DNA of 64,000 nt from Flavobacterium inviolabile (GCF_013389455.1 NZ_CP058278.1:3849348-3913347); one strand, 5' to 3'; numbered from the stretch's first letter, positions 41,881 to 51,422 are shown. Made by a program: numbers and translations. Notes: generated from the letters alone by a model not told the origin.

Positions 41881-43532
41881 AATTTTCGAAGTAAGTCACG
41901 TTCCCATTTTGCATCAATGGGCGTATTAAAATGTTTTTGTGTTATATAAGTGTTTCTTGTGTAACCTGAGACGTCTGAGTCGCCTGAAACGAGTTTCCAT
42001 CTGTCGTAATCGATTTCCGTTGGAATATAACGTGCGATTAGTTTTGGTTCGCCGTTAATTTGTGCCAGTATAAAACAATCGTCCAACGTCATATCTTTCG
42101 GATTGGCGGCCGACAGGTAGCATACCCATATTTCTTCGTAATGACGATGGTCATACTGTACGATTTCATACAGGTAACGCGGTTTTGGTTGTTCGTTTTC
42201 AGATGTCCGAACTTTTTCCCACCCGAAATCGATTTCGCTATAATAACTCCTTGTTAAATCCGTCATCGCATGTAATTGGTCCTTCATGGAAGTGTCGTTA
42301 GAGCGCAAGGCTTTGGTTTCGATTTTGATGAAATCTTCTAAAAAATTCCTGACGCTATCCATTTTGATGCGTCTGTCGTTTTTGTGATACTCATAAAAAG
42401 TCCATTGGTCTTTAAGTACTTCGTTCAACACGTTCCAGCCTTGTCTTTGCGACAAGTCGATCGCATATTGCCACGAGGCTTCCACAAGGTCCAAACGTTT
42501 TGCAAGACCCGCCCAATAGGCCGCAGCTATCAAGGCATTCCAGCAGGATTCGGCATCGTTGTATTCTTCATCAAAACGCTTTGCAGCCATCCAGTGGTGC
42601 TCTCCTGCGTATTGTTTGCCTTCGATCAGGCTTGTAGCTTCATACAGCGGATGGTTGGCTACTTCTTCTGGCAAAAAACCTTCATGATCACGAGCTGAAT
42701 TGATCGAGAGGCTCACGCCCCACATCATGCTTTTAGATTCACCATAGTGGTATTCATATTTTTTGAAGCCCATCTCATCGCAGTCCAATCCAAGCGGCAT
42801 GCGCGCATACTTCCAAAGATGCCAATACTGCTTTTCCATTTGAGTTTTATTCTTAGGCTCCAGATCGTAAGCCCGTTCCGTGAGCGCACTACGCACGTAT
42901 GCATTCCAGATACCATAGTCTTCCTCCTGGAATTCGGGTAGAAATTTCTTGTCGGCAATTAACTGAGCGAAAAGATCGAACGCTTTTTTGTGTTCGGGCG
43001 TGTCGTAATAATGGTTCCAGAAATCACAGAAAAAAACGTCACGGTTTTTCTTTGCTTTTTTAAAACGCTCCTGATTTTCCTCATCCAACAGATAGGACTT
43101 GAGAAAATCGAGATCCCCTTCTCCCAGATAATCAAAAAGCGGTTTCGACTGACTGATCGCGGCATCCATGTTGGATTTTAAAGCTTTGATTGCGGTAGCG
43201 GTTTCCATCAGTTTTAGGTATGCCATTGGAATCATCGCTTTCAGGTTGGGTGCCTGGGTGATGGCAGCCACATCACTGTAAAACCCGGTATAAACCTTTA
43301 CCACGGGTTCGTCTTTCAAAGACGTCATACGAGGCGAAAGCGATACCGCTAAGGTGCTGCCGGATGCCGGTTCGAACGCAAAAGGAGCCAGAAACCAGAA
43401 TCCGTTTTCAAACATGCGCATCTGTTTGAGCAGACTTCCCTTCCTGTTGAATTCGATTTTTAATGCCTCCCGGGTTTCCTGTCCTTCATACAGGCGACTT
43501 AGCTCGGCTTGTAAGCTATTTAACTGTATCAT
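41877..43532 (-). CDS. Hypothetical 551-aa soluble protein, largest of the accessory operon
   Basis: Not recognised. No signal peptide or membrane helix. It is rich in W and Y, with a mainly alpha-helical middle (YWHLWKYARMPLGLDCDEMG, CWNALIAAAYWAGLAKRLDL) and a beta-rich end (IVQYDHRHYEEIWVCYLSA, LIARYIPTEIDYDRWKLVSG). The N-terminal part has a beta segment, FWFLAPFAFEPASGSTLAVS. No P-loop, nuclease or protease motif is visible. It overlaps the next gene by four bases (ATGA) and starts two bases after the upstream gene ends. Any functional label would be a guess. Confidence 0.75.
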   Translation of the reverse strand: MIQLNSLQAELSRLYEGQETREALKIEFNRKGSLLKQMRMFENGFWFLAPFAFEPASGSTLAVSLSPRMTSLKDEPVVKVYTGFYSDVAAITQAPNLKAMIPMAYLKLMETATAIKALKSNMDAAISQSKPLFDYLGEGDLDFLKSYLLDEENQERFKKAKKNRDVFFCDFWNHYYDTPEHKKAFDLFAQLIADKKFLPEFQEEDYGIWNAYVRSALTERAYDLEPKNKTQMEKQYWHLWKYARMPLGLDCDEMGFKKYEYHYGESKSMMWGVSLSINSARDHEGFLPEEVANHPLYEATSLIEGKQYAGEHHWMAAKRFDEEYNDAESCWNALIAAAYWAGLAKRLDLVEASWQYAIDLSQRQGWNVLNEVLKDQWTFYEYHKNDRRIKMDSVRNFLEDFIKIETKALRSNDTSMKDQLHAMTDLTRSYYSEIDFGWEKVRTSENEQPKPRYLYEIVQYDHRHYEEIWVCYLSAANPKDMTLDDCFILAQINGEPKLIARYIPTEIDYDRWKLVSGDSDVSGYTRNTYITQKHFNTPIDAKWERDLLRKL

Positions 43533-43534
43533 TT

Positions 43535-44149
43535 TTAGGTCGATTGGTGGAATTGACGCAGTAAACGCGTCTTTGGCGAATAGTACAGATTGTACGAACC
43601 ATAGACTTCATCGTCGTAAAGTGTAGCGATGTATTCCATCACCTCGCCGTTTTCATCTTTAAAGATGTCGAGCGAATAATCGGTTTTGCGCACATTATCC
43701 TTTTCGTAGGTGGTTTGATCCCAAATAGGTTCCCCTCCCATGTAAATGCTTTCGCTTTTTACCGATTTGTCAACTTCGAAATAGATCGGCTCCTCTTTGT
43801 ATCCGTAAAAATTGTCCTCCATTTCATCGGCACACCATTTGAGAAACTTCTCATCGAAATCCGAGATCGGGGTTTCGCTGTACGATACAATTTCGTATTT
43901 GTTGTCAGCGGTAAGCCTGAAATCGGCATAATCCAGAAAAACCGGCGTCACGATAAAATGGAACACAAGATCGGTGAATTCCGGTTTTATAAAATGCCCC
44001 GGAATACTGTATTGCGGCAACAGGATTTGCTGTTCGAAATGTTCAGGCTCGGCAAGGACGTCTGCGGGTTTCGGAAAAGAGACGATTATTTTGCTCAGGT
44101 CTTCCGGTTGGGCAACCTGCCTAAGTCCGATGGGTTTTGATCTTGCCAT
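43535..44149 (-). CDS. Hypothetical 204-aa protein, weakly YwqG-like
   Basis: No signal peptide or membrane segment. The middle has MGGEPIWDQTTYEKD, reminiscent of the GGxPxWxQ motif of YwqG/DUF1963 proteins, followed by an acidic beta-rich end (ATLYDDEVYGSYNLYYSP). The resemblance is limited to that motif and is not an assignment. The ATG at 44149 shares its A with the TAA of the upstream two-helix gene, so translation is coupled. Confidence 0.7.
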   Translation of the reverse strand: MARSKPIGLRQVAQPEDLSKIIVSFPKPADVLAEPEHFEQQILLPQYSIPGHFIKPEFTDLVFHFIVTPVFLDYADFRLTADNKYEIVSYSETPISDFDEKFLKWCADEMEDNFYGYKEEPIYFEVDKSVKSESIYMGGEPIWDQTTYEKDNVRKTDYSLDIFKDENGEVMEYIATLYDDEVYGSYNLYYSPKTRLLRQFHQST

Positions 44150-44685
44150 TACTTTGATTGTAAATTGTTACCGGATATGCTTTGAAGCGCTTGTCTGACT
44201 TCGTGCACGAGTTTTGCATTCTGCTCTTTTTCGCCTTTGAGTAATATCGATTTCAAAATGGCAACCAGGATAATCCCCGGAATAAGAGCAATCAGACCAC
44301 CCAAACCGGCAGCGATTTTATGTCCCGGCAAAAACGCAAGCGGTTCGATATTGTTGTAACCCATATACGCACCGATCGCCAAAAACAAAAGCAGCACCGA
44401 ATACGTGATCATGTTACCCATTTTGGATGATTCGCTCACATCGAGTTTCAAGACATCCCGAGTTGATTTTTCCCATTTCAAACCGACGGCGGCTCCTATT
44501 TTGTTGCCTTGGCGCACTTTTATTTCGTGTGACCAATTTTTGTCCGCATCCGTGAAATCATCGGCCGAAATGGCGTAGGACGAACCGAATTTAGATTGAA
44601 GTATTGATGTTATGTCGTTTGCTGCTTGCTTCAACGCTGTGTTTGTGTTTGCGTTGGGATTTATTTTATAAGTAATATTTTCCAT
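44149..44685 (-). CDS. Hypothetical two-helix membrane protein
   Basis: 178 aa, not recognised. A soluble N-terminal domain (1 to about 90) with a beta-alpha pattern (AANDITSILQSKFGSSYAIS, WSHEIKVRQGNKIGAAVGLK) precedes two membrane helices (about 94-111 and 125-149) and a charged C-terminal tail (KGEKEQNAKLVHEVRQALQS). It might anchor a complex formed by the soluble proteins of the same operon to the inner membrane; this is inference. 16 bp separate it from the ankyrin gene. Confidence 0.72.
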   Translation of the reverse strand: MENITYKINPNANTNTALKQAANDITSILQSKFGSSYAISADDFTDADKNWSHEIKVRQGNKIGAAVGLKWEKSTRDVLKLDVSESSKMGNMITYSVLLLFLAIGAYMGYNNIEPLAFLPGHKIAAGLGGLIALIPGIILVAILKSILLKGEKEQNAKLVHEVRQALQSISGNNLQSK

Positions 44686-44701
44686 GTTTTCAGGGGCTTA
44701 T

Positions 44702-45949
44702 TTATGCTTTCGGTTTTATTTTTTTCGGAGTTAGCAGTTTCGCAATTTCGGCGTCGTTCCAATGCTCGGCTACCTCTTTTGCGGTGATTCCGGGAGAAAG
44801 CGGTCCTAAACCTTTGGTACTTCCGACAGAAGTGTCGAGACCGGCTTTGACCAGGATTTTAGCCATTTCGGCAGGTCCGCCAATATCGCCCAGGTAATGC
44901 CCGGCTGTCCATCCGTTTTCGTCGACTGCATTTATGTCCTGTTCCGGGTGGAGTTTGAAAAAAGCTTTCAACCCGTCGAGGCGTTTGCTGCGTGCGATGT
45001 AATGCAAGGACGCGATTCCTTCATTGTTCTTAATTTCAAAAGACGCGCCTTTTTTGGCCAATGCCGTCATCACTTCAGGCTCTCCTACAGAACACGCCAT
45101 GATCATTGGCGTATTGCCGTTGTTACCACGGGCGTTTACGTCTGCACCTTTTTTGATCAAATATTGGGCAAGATAGATGCATTCCACATAGTTGCGATGC
45201 TGGGTTGGTCCCCAGGAATATCCGGAGATGTCGTATTGATCCATAAGCGAAAGCACACGTCCCTTTTCGTTTGCCCCGCCATTGAACGGTTTTATATAGC
45301 GGAAACAGCCATTGTCTATCTGGTATTTCACGTGTATACCGGAATTTGTTCCTTCAGATTCCCAATGTTCCACTTTGGCTTGTCCCATACGCAGCAAAAC
45401 GTTGAGTAAAGGTGAAAATCCGAAATCATCCAGAGAATTTACGTCTGCACCGGCGTCGACAAGTCGCCATCCTATCGCATAACTGCCAAAAGAAGCAGCT
45501 ACGTTCAAGGCCGTTTTCTGTTCCTGATCTCTGGCTTCGATCGGGGCTTTTTTGATTTCAGGCAGGTCGAGTATTTCGAAAAAGTTGTTTGCCGCAGCAA
45601 CGTGTAGTACCGTTCCAAGGCTGGAAGTCACCACGTCGAGTTTAGCGCCGTTGTCAATTAGATCCCGTACGACATTTAGATGTTTGTAAGCTGCCGCTAA
45701 GTGGATCGGATAAAACGATTGGTTGTCGGCCACGTTCGGATTAGCACCGTGTTTGAGCAAAAGCTGTACGATTTCGCGATGGCCGTTTGCCGCCGCGCAA
45801 TGCAAAGCGCCTGAATTTGGTCCCATGGCACTTGCATCTGCCCCTTTGGCGAGCATTTGCTTTACAGTTTCCAGATCACCTGCTTCAGAGGCGATTACGA
45901 GTTCTTTGTTCATATCCATATTTGTTTTTTGATTGGTTTGGTTGTTCAA
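44702..45949 (-). CDS. Ankyrin-repeat protein
   Basis: 415 aa, cytoplasmic, with about nine ankyrin-type repeats. Clear examples: AGDLETVKQMLAKGADASAM, HREIVQLLLKHGANPNVADN, HLNVVRDLIDNGAKLDVV, and later GEPEVMTALAKKGASFEIKN. Irregular repeats lie in the middle, with an insertion around GGANEKGRVLSLMDQYDISG. Ankyrin arrays bind other proteins, so this is the natural hub of the operon. Such proteins in accessory clusters often serve as immunity or scaffold partners. Its own partners are unknown. It is the second gene of the operon. Confidence 0.88.
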   Translation of the reverse strand: MNNQTNQKTNMDMNKELVIASEAGDLETVKQMLAKGADASAMGPNSGALHCAAANGHREIVQLLLKHGANPNVADNQSFYPIHLAAAYKHLNVVRDLIDNGAKLDVVTSSLGTVLHVAAANNFFEILDLPEIKKAPIEARDQEQKTALNVAASFGSYAIGWRLVDAGADVNSLDDFGFSPLLNVLLRMGQAKVEHWESEGTNSGIHVKYQIDNGCFRYIKPFNGGANEKGRVLSLMDQYDISGYSWGPTQHRNYVECIYLAQYLIKKGADVNARGNNGNTPMIMACSVGEPEVMTALAKKGASFEIKNNEGIASLHYIARSKRLDGLKAFFKLHPEQDINAVDENGWTAGHYLGDIGGPAEMAKILVKAGLDTSVGSTKGLGPLSPGITAKEVAEHWNDAEIAKLLTPKKIKPKA

Positions 45950-46012
45950 ATGGAAGCCCCGCCCCGGACAGCATTTTTATCCGAGGCCTGAAAAAGTAAG
46001 ATGTATTTGAAA

Positions 46013-46579
46013 TTATTTTGCCACAGTAGCTTTTGCTGCTTCGTACATTAACTTAACATCATCAGCACTGTAATCCGTGAATTGGTCAGGAGATTGGTCG
46101 TGGCTCATTCCTTCCTGTATAACAACGGAAGACTGGCCGGTGGTTACACCATAAGTGAAAGCCAGTTTACCTTCATTGTTCTGTTTCACAAAACCGGTCG
46201 GGTCTTCGGTCACGAATTTGTCAAAGCCAGGATTCATTTCCTTATCGCCTGTCATTTCCTTGATTAGTCCTACCGATTCTTCAGCATTTCCTTCGCGGAT
46301 CGAAAAAGTCAGCTTGAACAATTTTCCGCCGTACACGAAGATTTCACCTTCTGTAGTGCTTTTAATAACTTTTGCATCTTTCGGAGCTTTTGTCACAACA
46401 GGAATTCCGTAGCTGCTCAAATCAAGATCAACGAATTCAGCGAATACCAGCGGTTTTTCAGGAGCAGCGGTTTCTTCTGTTGCAGCTGCTGCGCCTTCAG
46501 ATTTGCTACCGTTGCAGCTGTAAGTCGTGATGGCAAGCGTCGCGATGGCTGCCAAAAGAAGGAATTTTTTGTTCTTCAT
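46013..46579 (-). CDS. Lipoprotein of unknown function, first gene of the accessory operon
   Basis: 188 aa. Lipobox in ATLAITTYSCNGSKSEG, Cys22. An Ala/Glu-rich linker follows (GAAAATEETAAPEK), then an alpha/beta domain (AEFVDLDLSSYGIPVVTKAP, GGKLFKLTFSIREGNAEESV). No family is recognised. It stands first in the operon, 63 bp from the ankyrin gene, so it may have partly separate expression. It places at least one component of the cluster in the envelope. Confidence 0.75.
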   Translation of the reverse strand: MKNKKFLLLAAIATLAITTYSCNGSKSEGAAAATEETAAPEKPLVFAEFVDLDLSSYGIPVVTKAPKDAKVIKSTTEGEIFVYGGKLFKLTFSIREGNAEESVGLIKEMTGDKEMNPGFDKFVTEDPTGFVKQNNEGKLAFTYGVTTGQSSVVIQEGMSHDQSPDQFTDYSADDVKLMYEAAKATVAK

Positions 46580-47286
46580 GTTTATTATTATAGTTTTATT
46601 GGTTTCGGGTAAGCTTTTTTAAAATGAATGCGGGAATCTTTATGCGAATCGTGCCTGAACAATAGCAGCTATTGTTAATTGAATAAAAATCTATCGGGCG
46701 TTAAAAATTACCCTTAACAAAAATAGGAAAACTCCTATAACAAAATGTAATGAAAATGTGAAATATTTGCTTAATCCTTAACAGCAATAAGCTGAATATG
46801 ACAAATCCGAAAATTTACCATCACATTCATTATTATTAATAAAATGTAAGGTCTCTTTTTTCTTCTCTTTATTTTTTTATTTCTACATCTAAAGAATTCA
46901 GAAATTTCCTGCTGAAAATACAATATAAAATTAATTCCGCAAAATAGTTGTATGTAAAAAGCAAACCGCAGCTAATCCGCCGATATACGTTTACAAAACA
47001 ATCAGCTTCTTTTTTCAGGAAAAATTTTAGCTGCCTTTTAATTTATCACTTTGTTAATTTTCACTGAACCTTAAAATTCTTTTAAAAATCCAACACAACA
47101 TGCTAATTACCTACAATTTGTAGTAACAAAATGTTATAAATAAATGATGATTTTTATCATTTGTTTAATCATAAATTAACCTTAAAATAACGATTAGTCA
47201 CTATTTAAGATAAAAACAAAAAGATTTAATATCATTTTATTTAATAAACAATATTAATTAATAAAGTTATGTTAATTTTTTTTCAT
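46580..47286. other. AT-rich intergenic region between the accessory operon and the M14 gene
   Basis: About 700 bases with no open frame worth calling. A small hairpin AACAATAG-CAG-CTATTGTT sits at 46658-46676 without a T-run. A reverse-strand CAAAAATA (46718-46725, i.e. TATTTTTG) is a possible -7 element for the lipoprotein gene; the nearest TTG complement is at 46741 (15-nt spacer, short). No tRNA-derived repeat of the tRNA-Met 3' end was found. Confidence 0.6.
46718..46743 (-). promoter_or_regulatory. Weak candidate promoter of the accessory operon
   Basis: Reverse strand: TTG (46743-46741), 15-nt spacer, TATTTTTG (46725-46718). Both elements are present but the spacer is short for a Bacteroidetes promoter. 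The leader to the lipoprotein ATG would be about 130 nt and would contain the 46658-46676 hairpin. Confidence 0.4.
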
Positions 47287-47294
47287 TAATTTTG
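47287..47294 (+). promoter_or_regulatory. -7 element of the M14 carboxypeptidase gene
   Basis: TAATTTTG matches TAnnTTTG exactly, 21 nt before the ATG at 47316. The matching upstream TTG is missing, so the promoter is only partly supported. It overlaps the alternative TTG start at 47292, making ATG at 47316 the likely start. Confidence 0.45.
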
Positions 47295-47315
47295 AAGACC
47301 CAAAAGCCCAATTAT

Positions 47316-50300
47316 ATGAAAAAAACTACATTAATAATTTTATTATTATTAGTATTAACTACTGTATTTGCCCAAACCGAACCCAATCTTAAAAAAGCAC
47401 AGAATTATTTAAACACTAAAGGAGAAGTAATCTTCACTTTTAAAGCTGCCAATCAGCAGCAATTTAAAAAATTAGCCGGCTTTTTATCTATCAGCCACAA
47501 ACGAGTAGACCCGCAGGACTTAAAAGTCGAGGCTTATGCCGACAAAGAAGCTTTTCAAAAATTCCTGAAATACAACATCCCTTTTGAAGTTAGTACGACT
47601 GATAACGAGATTCCTTCAGAAGAAAACAAAAGCGCCCTGGCTCCAAATGCGCAGTGGGACACCAGTTGGGATGCCTATCCTACTTACTCCCAGTATGTCG
47701 CTAAAATGCAATATTATGCCACCACCTATCCAAACCTTTGTAAACTGGAAAACATAGGCAGTACTCCAAATGGACGAAATCTATATATCTTAAAAATATC
47801 CGACAATTGCCAGAGCGATGAAGCAGAACCGGAATTTTTCTATTCTTCTTCTATGCACGGGGATGAAATAACCGGCTTCCCTTTAATGATGCGGCTTATT
47901 GATTATCTGGTTACCCGTTACGGAACCGATACCGAAGTAACGAATCTTGTCAACACAACAGAGATCTATATCAGTCCGCTGTCCAATCCTGACGGCTCCT
48001 TTAAAACCGCCGGTAATGACGTAATGAACTCTGCCGGTAATGCTGCGACCCGTGCCAATGCAAACGGCAGGGATTTAAACCGTAATTACCCCGATCCGGT
48101 AAACGGACTGCATTCGGACACCTTTGCCTACCAGCCGGAAACATTAGCTTTTTTAGCTTTTGAAAAAACGAGAAATTTTGTATTGGCCGCCAACTTTCAC
48201 GGTGGTGTAGAAGTCGTTAACTATCCGTGGGATGCTTATTCTTCGCCCAATCACCTGCATCCGCATGACAATCACTTTAAGTTTATTGCCAAAAACTATG
48301 CACAGTCCTGCCAGACGGCAAGCAACAACAACGGCTATATGGACGATGTATTTGCCAGTCAGTTTCCGGGAACCACAAACGGTTCACTCTGGTACACCGT
48401 TAGCGGCGGAAGACAGGATTACAACAACTACTTTATGCACAATAAAGAAGTGACCATTGAAATTTCGACAACAAAATTCCCGGCTTCTTCCGAACTTCCG
48501 AATTACTGGAATTACAATAAGCAAGCCTTTTTAGACTATATCAAACAGGCCAATTACGGTTTGCAGGGAAAAGTTACCGATGCTTCCGGAAACCCGATAA
48601 GTGCAAAAGTATACATCAGCAACTACGATTTAAAAGGCGCCTGGGTAAAAACCGGCACCTTACATGGCGATTACTACAAACTATTGATCGCCGGAAGCTA
48701 CAATGTTATTTTTGAAGCGCCGGGCTATACGTCGCAGACAATTGCGGTAACCGTAACCAATAACAACACCACGGTTTTAAATGTGCAGATGGTGGCTGTA
48801 ACGGCAGAACCCGCCGTAAACAATGCAACGATCTGTAAAGGAAAAACTGCCAGTCTTACCACTGCCGACAGCGGAACCATCAGATGGTATGACACCGCAA
48901 ACAGTACCACCGCTTTAGCTACCGGAAGTTCTTATACCACACCTGTATTAAACGCTTCAAGATCCTACTTTGCAGAAAGAGAAATCCCTTTGGCAAACAT
49001 CGGCCCTGCCAGTGCCACCGGAACCGCTACCGCAAAAGCTACCGTTGCAAACAAATACCTGACTTTTGACTGTACCAAACCTACAAAACTAAAATCGGTT
49101 GCGATTAAAACCAGTGCTACCGGAGAAATCATGGTAGAATTACAGGATAGTTCCGGAGCAATGCTGGAATCCAAAATGATCCGTATAACGGCAACCGGAG
49201 AACAGGACATCGATCTGGATTTTTTCCTTCCGGCACAAAACAACCTTCGCTTGATTTCAAGAGAAATTAACGGTTACAATCTTACTGTTGCCACCAGCGG
49301 AATTACCTACCCGATGTCTAACGGAACCGTTTCGATAAAAAGCAACAGCGGAACCGGTACCTTTTTTCAGTTCTTTAACTGGAAATTTGCCCCGGCAAAA
49401 AGTGCCCGGAAAGAAGTACAGGTTATCGTAAAACCCGATCCGGCCATCACCACCCTTACTCCTGACACCGCTCTTGAAGGAAGTGCAAATTTCACCCTGA
49501 CCGTAAACGGAACAAATTTTGTAAACGGCGAATCGATCATCCAATGGAACGGTGTGAACAAAACAACGACTTTTATCAGCAATACCCAATTATCGGCTAC
49601 AATCCTGGCGGCAGATATTGCAAACGACGGAACGGTTCCGGTAACCGTTTTGAACAACTGCAACAATTATGTATCACCGGTAACCAATTTCACGATTCAG
49701 GGAGTACCGTGTGCAACCACCACAACATGGAGTGGCAGCAGCTGGAATAACGGCGCTCCGAATAACGATGTTCATGCCGTTATCAACGGAAACTATACCT
49801 CATCGGCCAATCTGGAAGCCTGTTCTTTAACCATCAACGGAACCGCAACGGTTACCGTTCAGTCCGGGCATAACTTTATAATCACCAGAGCTGTTACGAT
49901 TGCTTCGGGTGCCAATCTTGTTATTCAGAATAATGCCAATCTGGTACAGCTTGAAAACAGCACCAATACCGGAAATAGTAATGTTTACCGGAATAGTGCT
50001 CCGGCCATCCGTTTAGACTATACCAACTGGTCCTCACCGGTAGCGGCACAAAACCTGCTGGCTTTTTCACCACAAACGCTGACCAACCGTTTTTATGTTT
50101 ACAATCCTTTAAACGGTTCTATCGGCGCTTACGAAACCATTAATCCGGCTACAAACCAGTTTACGGCAGCCAAAGGCTACCTGATACGCACACCAAACAG
50201 CTGGAGTACAACTCCTGCGGTTTTCCCGGGACATTTCACCGGAGTGCTGAATAATGGTGCAATCAATATCAACGCCGTTAAAGGAACCACTACCGGGTAC

Positions 50301-51341
50301 AATTTAATTGGTAACCCTTATCCATCCACTATTAATGCTGTAGACTTTATCAATGCCAACATCAGCGGCACCGGAACAATCAACACGACTATTGACGGCA
50401 GTCTGTATTTCTGGACACATGCTACGCCGTCCAGTCCGACAACCGGTTTATACCCTTTAAACAACTATGCTAAATTCACAAAATTAGGCGGTACCGCTGC
50501 CCAAGCCGGCGGAGCCACACCAAACGGAATCATACAGGTCGGACAGGGCTTTATTGTGAATGCGGTAACCAACGGAACGGTTTCTTTCAGAAACAGCATG
50601 AGACTCATTAACAATGCCAATCAGTTCTTTAAAGTAAACAACCTGCCTGCCTTTACTGCAGACGAAACCATTGAAAAACACCGTATCTGGCTGAATTTAA
50701 GCGGCGATAACGACGCTTTCAGTCAAATCCTGATCGGGTACATGACCGGAGCAACCAACAATATCGACTATGGAATAGACGCCAAAGATTTCGGAACTGC
50801 CGGTGCTTCCTTATACAATGTTATTAACGATGAAGCCTATGCCATTCAGGGCCGTGCCGTTCCTTTTACCGAGAACGATATCGTTCCTTTAGGAATTAAC
50901 GTTCCGGCAGCCGGAAATTACACGCTTTCCCTTGATCACTTTGACGGTATCTTCACGGACAATCAGGTCATTTTTATTAAAGACAACGTTTTAAATACTG
51001 TACACAATCTTAAAACCGGTAATTATACTTTCGCTGCAAACGAAGGGACATTCAACAACCGGTTTGAATTAATCTTTAAAAACAGCATCTTAGGGACTAT
51101 CGATCCTGCTGCCGATAACGGAACAATCAGCATCAGCAAAACCGACGGTGTTCTTACGGTAAAATCGTCTAAAGAAAATTTAAAATCAGTTGCGGTTTAT
51201 GACTTATTAGGAAGAGTCATTTACCAGGCTGACAATATTGACACACCGCTATTTACGGCCCATTTAATGACAAGCAAAGCCGTTTTATTAGTGAAAGTAA
51301 TTACCCAGACCAATCAACCCATTTTTAAAAAAGTAATCTAG
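47316..51341 (+). CDS. T9SS-exported M14 zinc carboxypeptidase
   Basis: 1341 aa from the ATG at 47316; signal peptide ends TTVFAQ. The M14 domain (about 100-410) has the zinc motif HGDE (H181, E184), the substrate-binding NGRDLNRNYPDPVNG, the second zinc His in ANFHGGVEVVNYPWD, and the catalytic Glu in EVTIEIS. A carboxypeptidase-regulatory-like fold, an Ig-like region, an IPT/TIG-like domain (TTLTPDTALEGSANFTLTV) and a WSSPV-NPYPS module follow. The C terminus (YDLLGRVIYQADNI) is the T9SS signal. It would remove C-terminal residues from peptides at the surface. Confidence 0.9.
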   Translation: MKKTTLIILLLLVLTTVFAQTEPNLKKAQNYLNTKGEVIFTFKAANQQQFKKLAGFLSISHKRVDPQDLKVEAYADKEAFQKFLKYNIPFEVSTTDNEIPSEENKSALAPNAQWDTSWDAYPTYSQYVAKMQYYATTYPNLCKLENIGSTPNGRNLYILKISDNCQSDEAEPEFFYSSSMHGDEITGFPLMMRLIDYLVTRYGTDTEVTNLVNTTEIYISPLSNPDGSFKTAGNDVMNSAGNAATRANANGRDLNRNYPDPVNGLHSDTFAYQPETLAFLAFEKTRNFVLAANFHGGVEVVNYPWDAYSSPNHLHPHDNHFKFIAKNYAQSCQTASNNNGYMDDVFASQFPGTTNGSLWYTVSGGRQDYNNYFMHNKEVTIEISTTKFPASSELPNYWNYNKQAFLDYIKQANYGLQGKVTDASGNPISAKVYISNYDLKGAWVKTGTLHGDYYKLLIAGSYNVIFEAPGYTSQTIAVTVTNNNTTVLNVQMVAVTAEPAVNNATICKGKTASLTTADSGTIRWYDTANSTTALATGSSYTTPVLNASRSYFAEREIPLANIGPASATGTATAKATVANKYLTFDCTKPTKLKSVAIKTSATGEIMVELQDSSGAMLESKMIRITATGEQDIDLDFFLPAQNNLRLISREINGYNLTVATSGITYPMSNGTVSIKSNSGTGTFFQFFNWKFAPAKSARKEVQVIVKPDPAITTLTPDTALEGSANFTLTVNGTNFVNGESIIQWNGVNKTTTFISNTQLSATILAADIANDGTVPVTVLNNCNNYVSPVTNFTIQGVPCATTTTWSGSSWNNGAPNNDVHAVINGNYTSSANLEACSLTINGTATVTVQSGHNFIITRAVTIASGANLVIQNNANLVQLENSTNTGNSNVYRNSAPAIRLDYTNWSSPVAAQNLLAFSPQTLTNRFYVYNPLNGSIGAYETINPATNQFTAAKGYLIRTPNSWSTTPAVFPGHFTGVLNNGAININAVKGTTTGYNLIGNPYPSTINAVDFINANISGTGTINTTIDGSLYFWTHATPSSPTTGLYPLNNYAKFTKLGGTAAQAGGATPNGIIQVGQGFIVNAVTNGTVSFRNSMRLINNANQFFKVNNLPAFTADETIEKHRIWLNLSGDNDAFSQILIGYMTGATNNIDYGIDAKDFGTAGASLYNVINDEAYAIQGRAVPFTENDIVPLGINVPAAGNYTLSLDHFDGIFTDNQVIFIKDNVLNTVHNLKTGNYTFAANEGTFNNRFELIFKNSILGTIDPAADNGTISISKTDGVLTVKSSKENLKSVAVYDLLGRVIYQADNIDTPLFTAHLMTSKAVLLVKVITQTNQPIFKKVI

Positions 51342-51343
51342 AT

Positions 51344-51372
51344 TATTTGGCTCTTCCACTAGGAGCCAAATA
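51344..51372. other. Hairpin between the two giant T9SS genes
   Basis: TATTTGGCTC (51344-51353) pairs with GAGCCAAATA (51363-51372), loop TTCCACTAG. No T-run follows. It may be a weak terminator or an mRNA-stabilising or processing structure. Confidence 0.5.
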
Positions 51373-51422
51373 AAATTATTAACAATCCATCCTCTACAAA
51401 ATGAAAAAAACTACTTACAACT

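Noticed and set aside
46658..46676. Hairpin as a terminator
   Set aside because: No T-run on either strand.
40036..47286. tRNA-Met as an attachment site for the accessory operon
   Set aside because: No copy of the tRNA 3' end was found at the far side, and no integrase gene lies in the region.
51401..51422. Alternative start MKKTTYNYE before the LamG-type gene
   Set aside because: Out of frame with the signal peptide and closes quickly.
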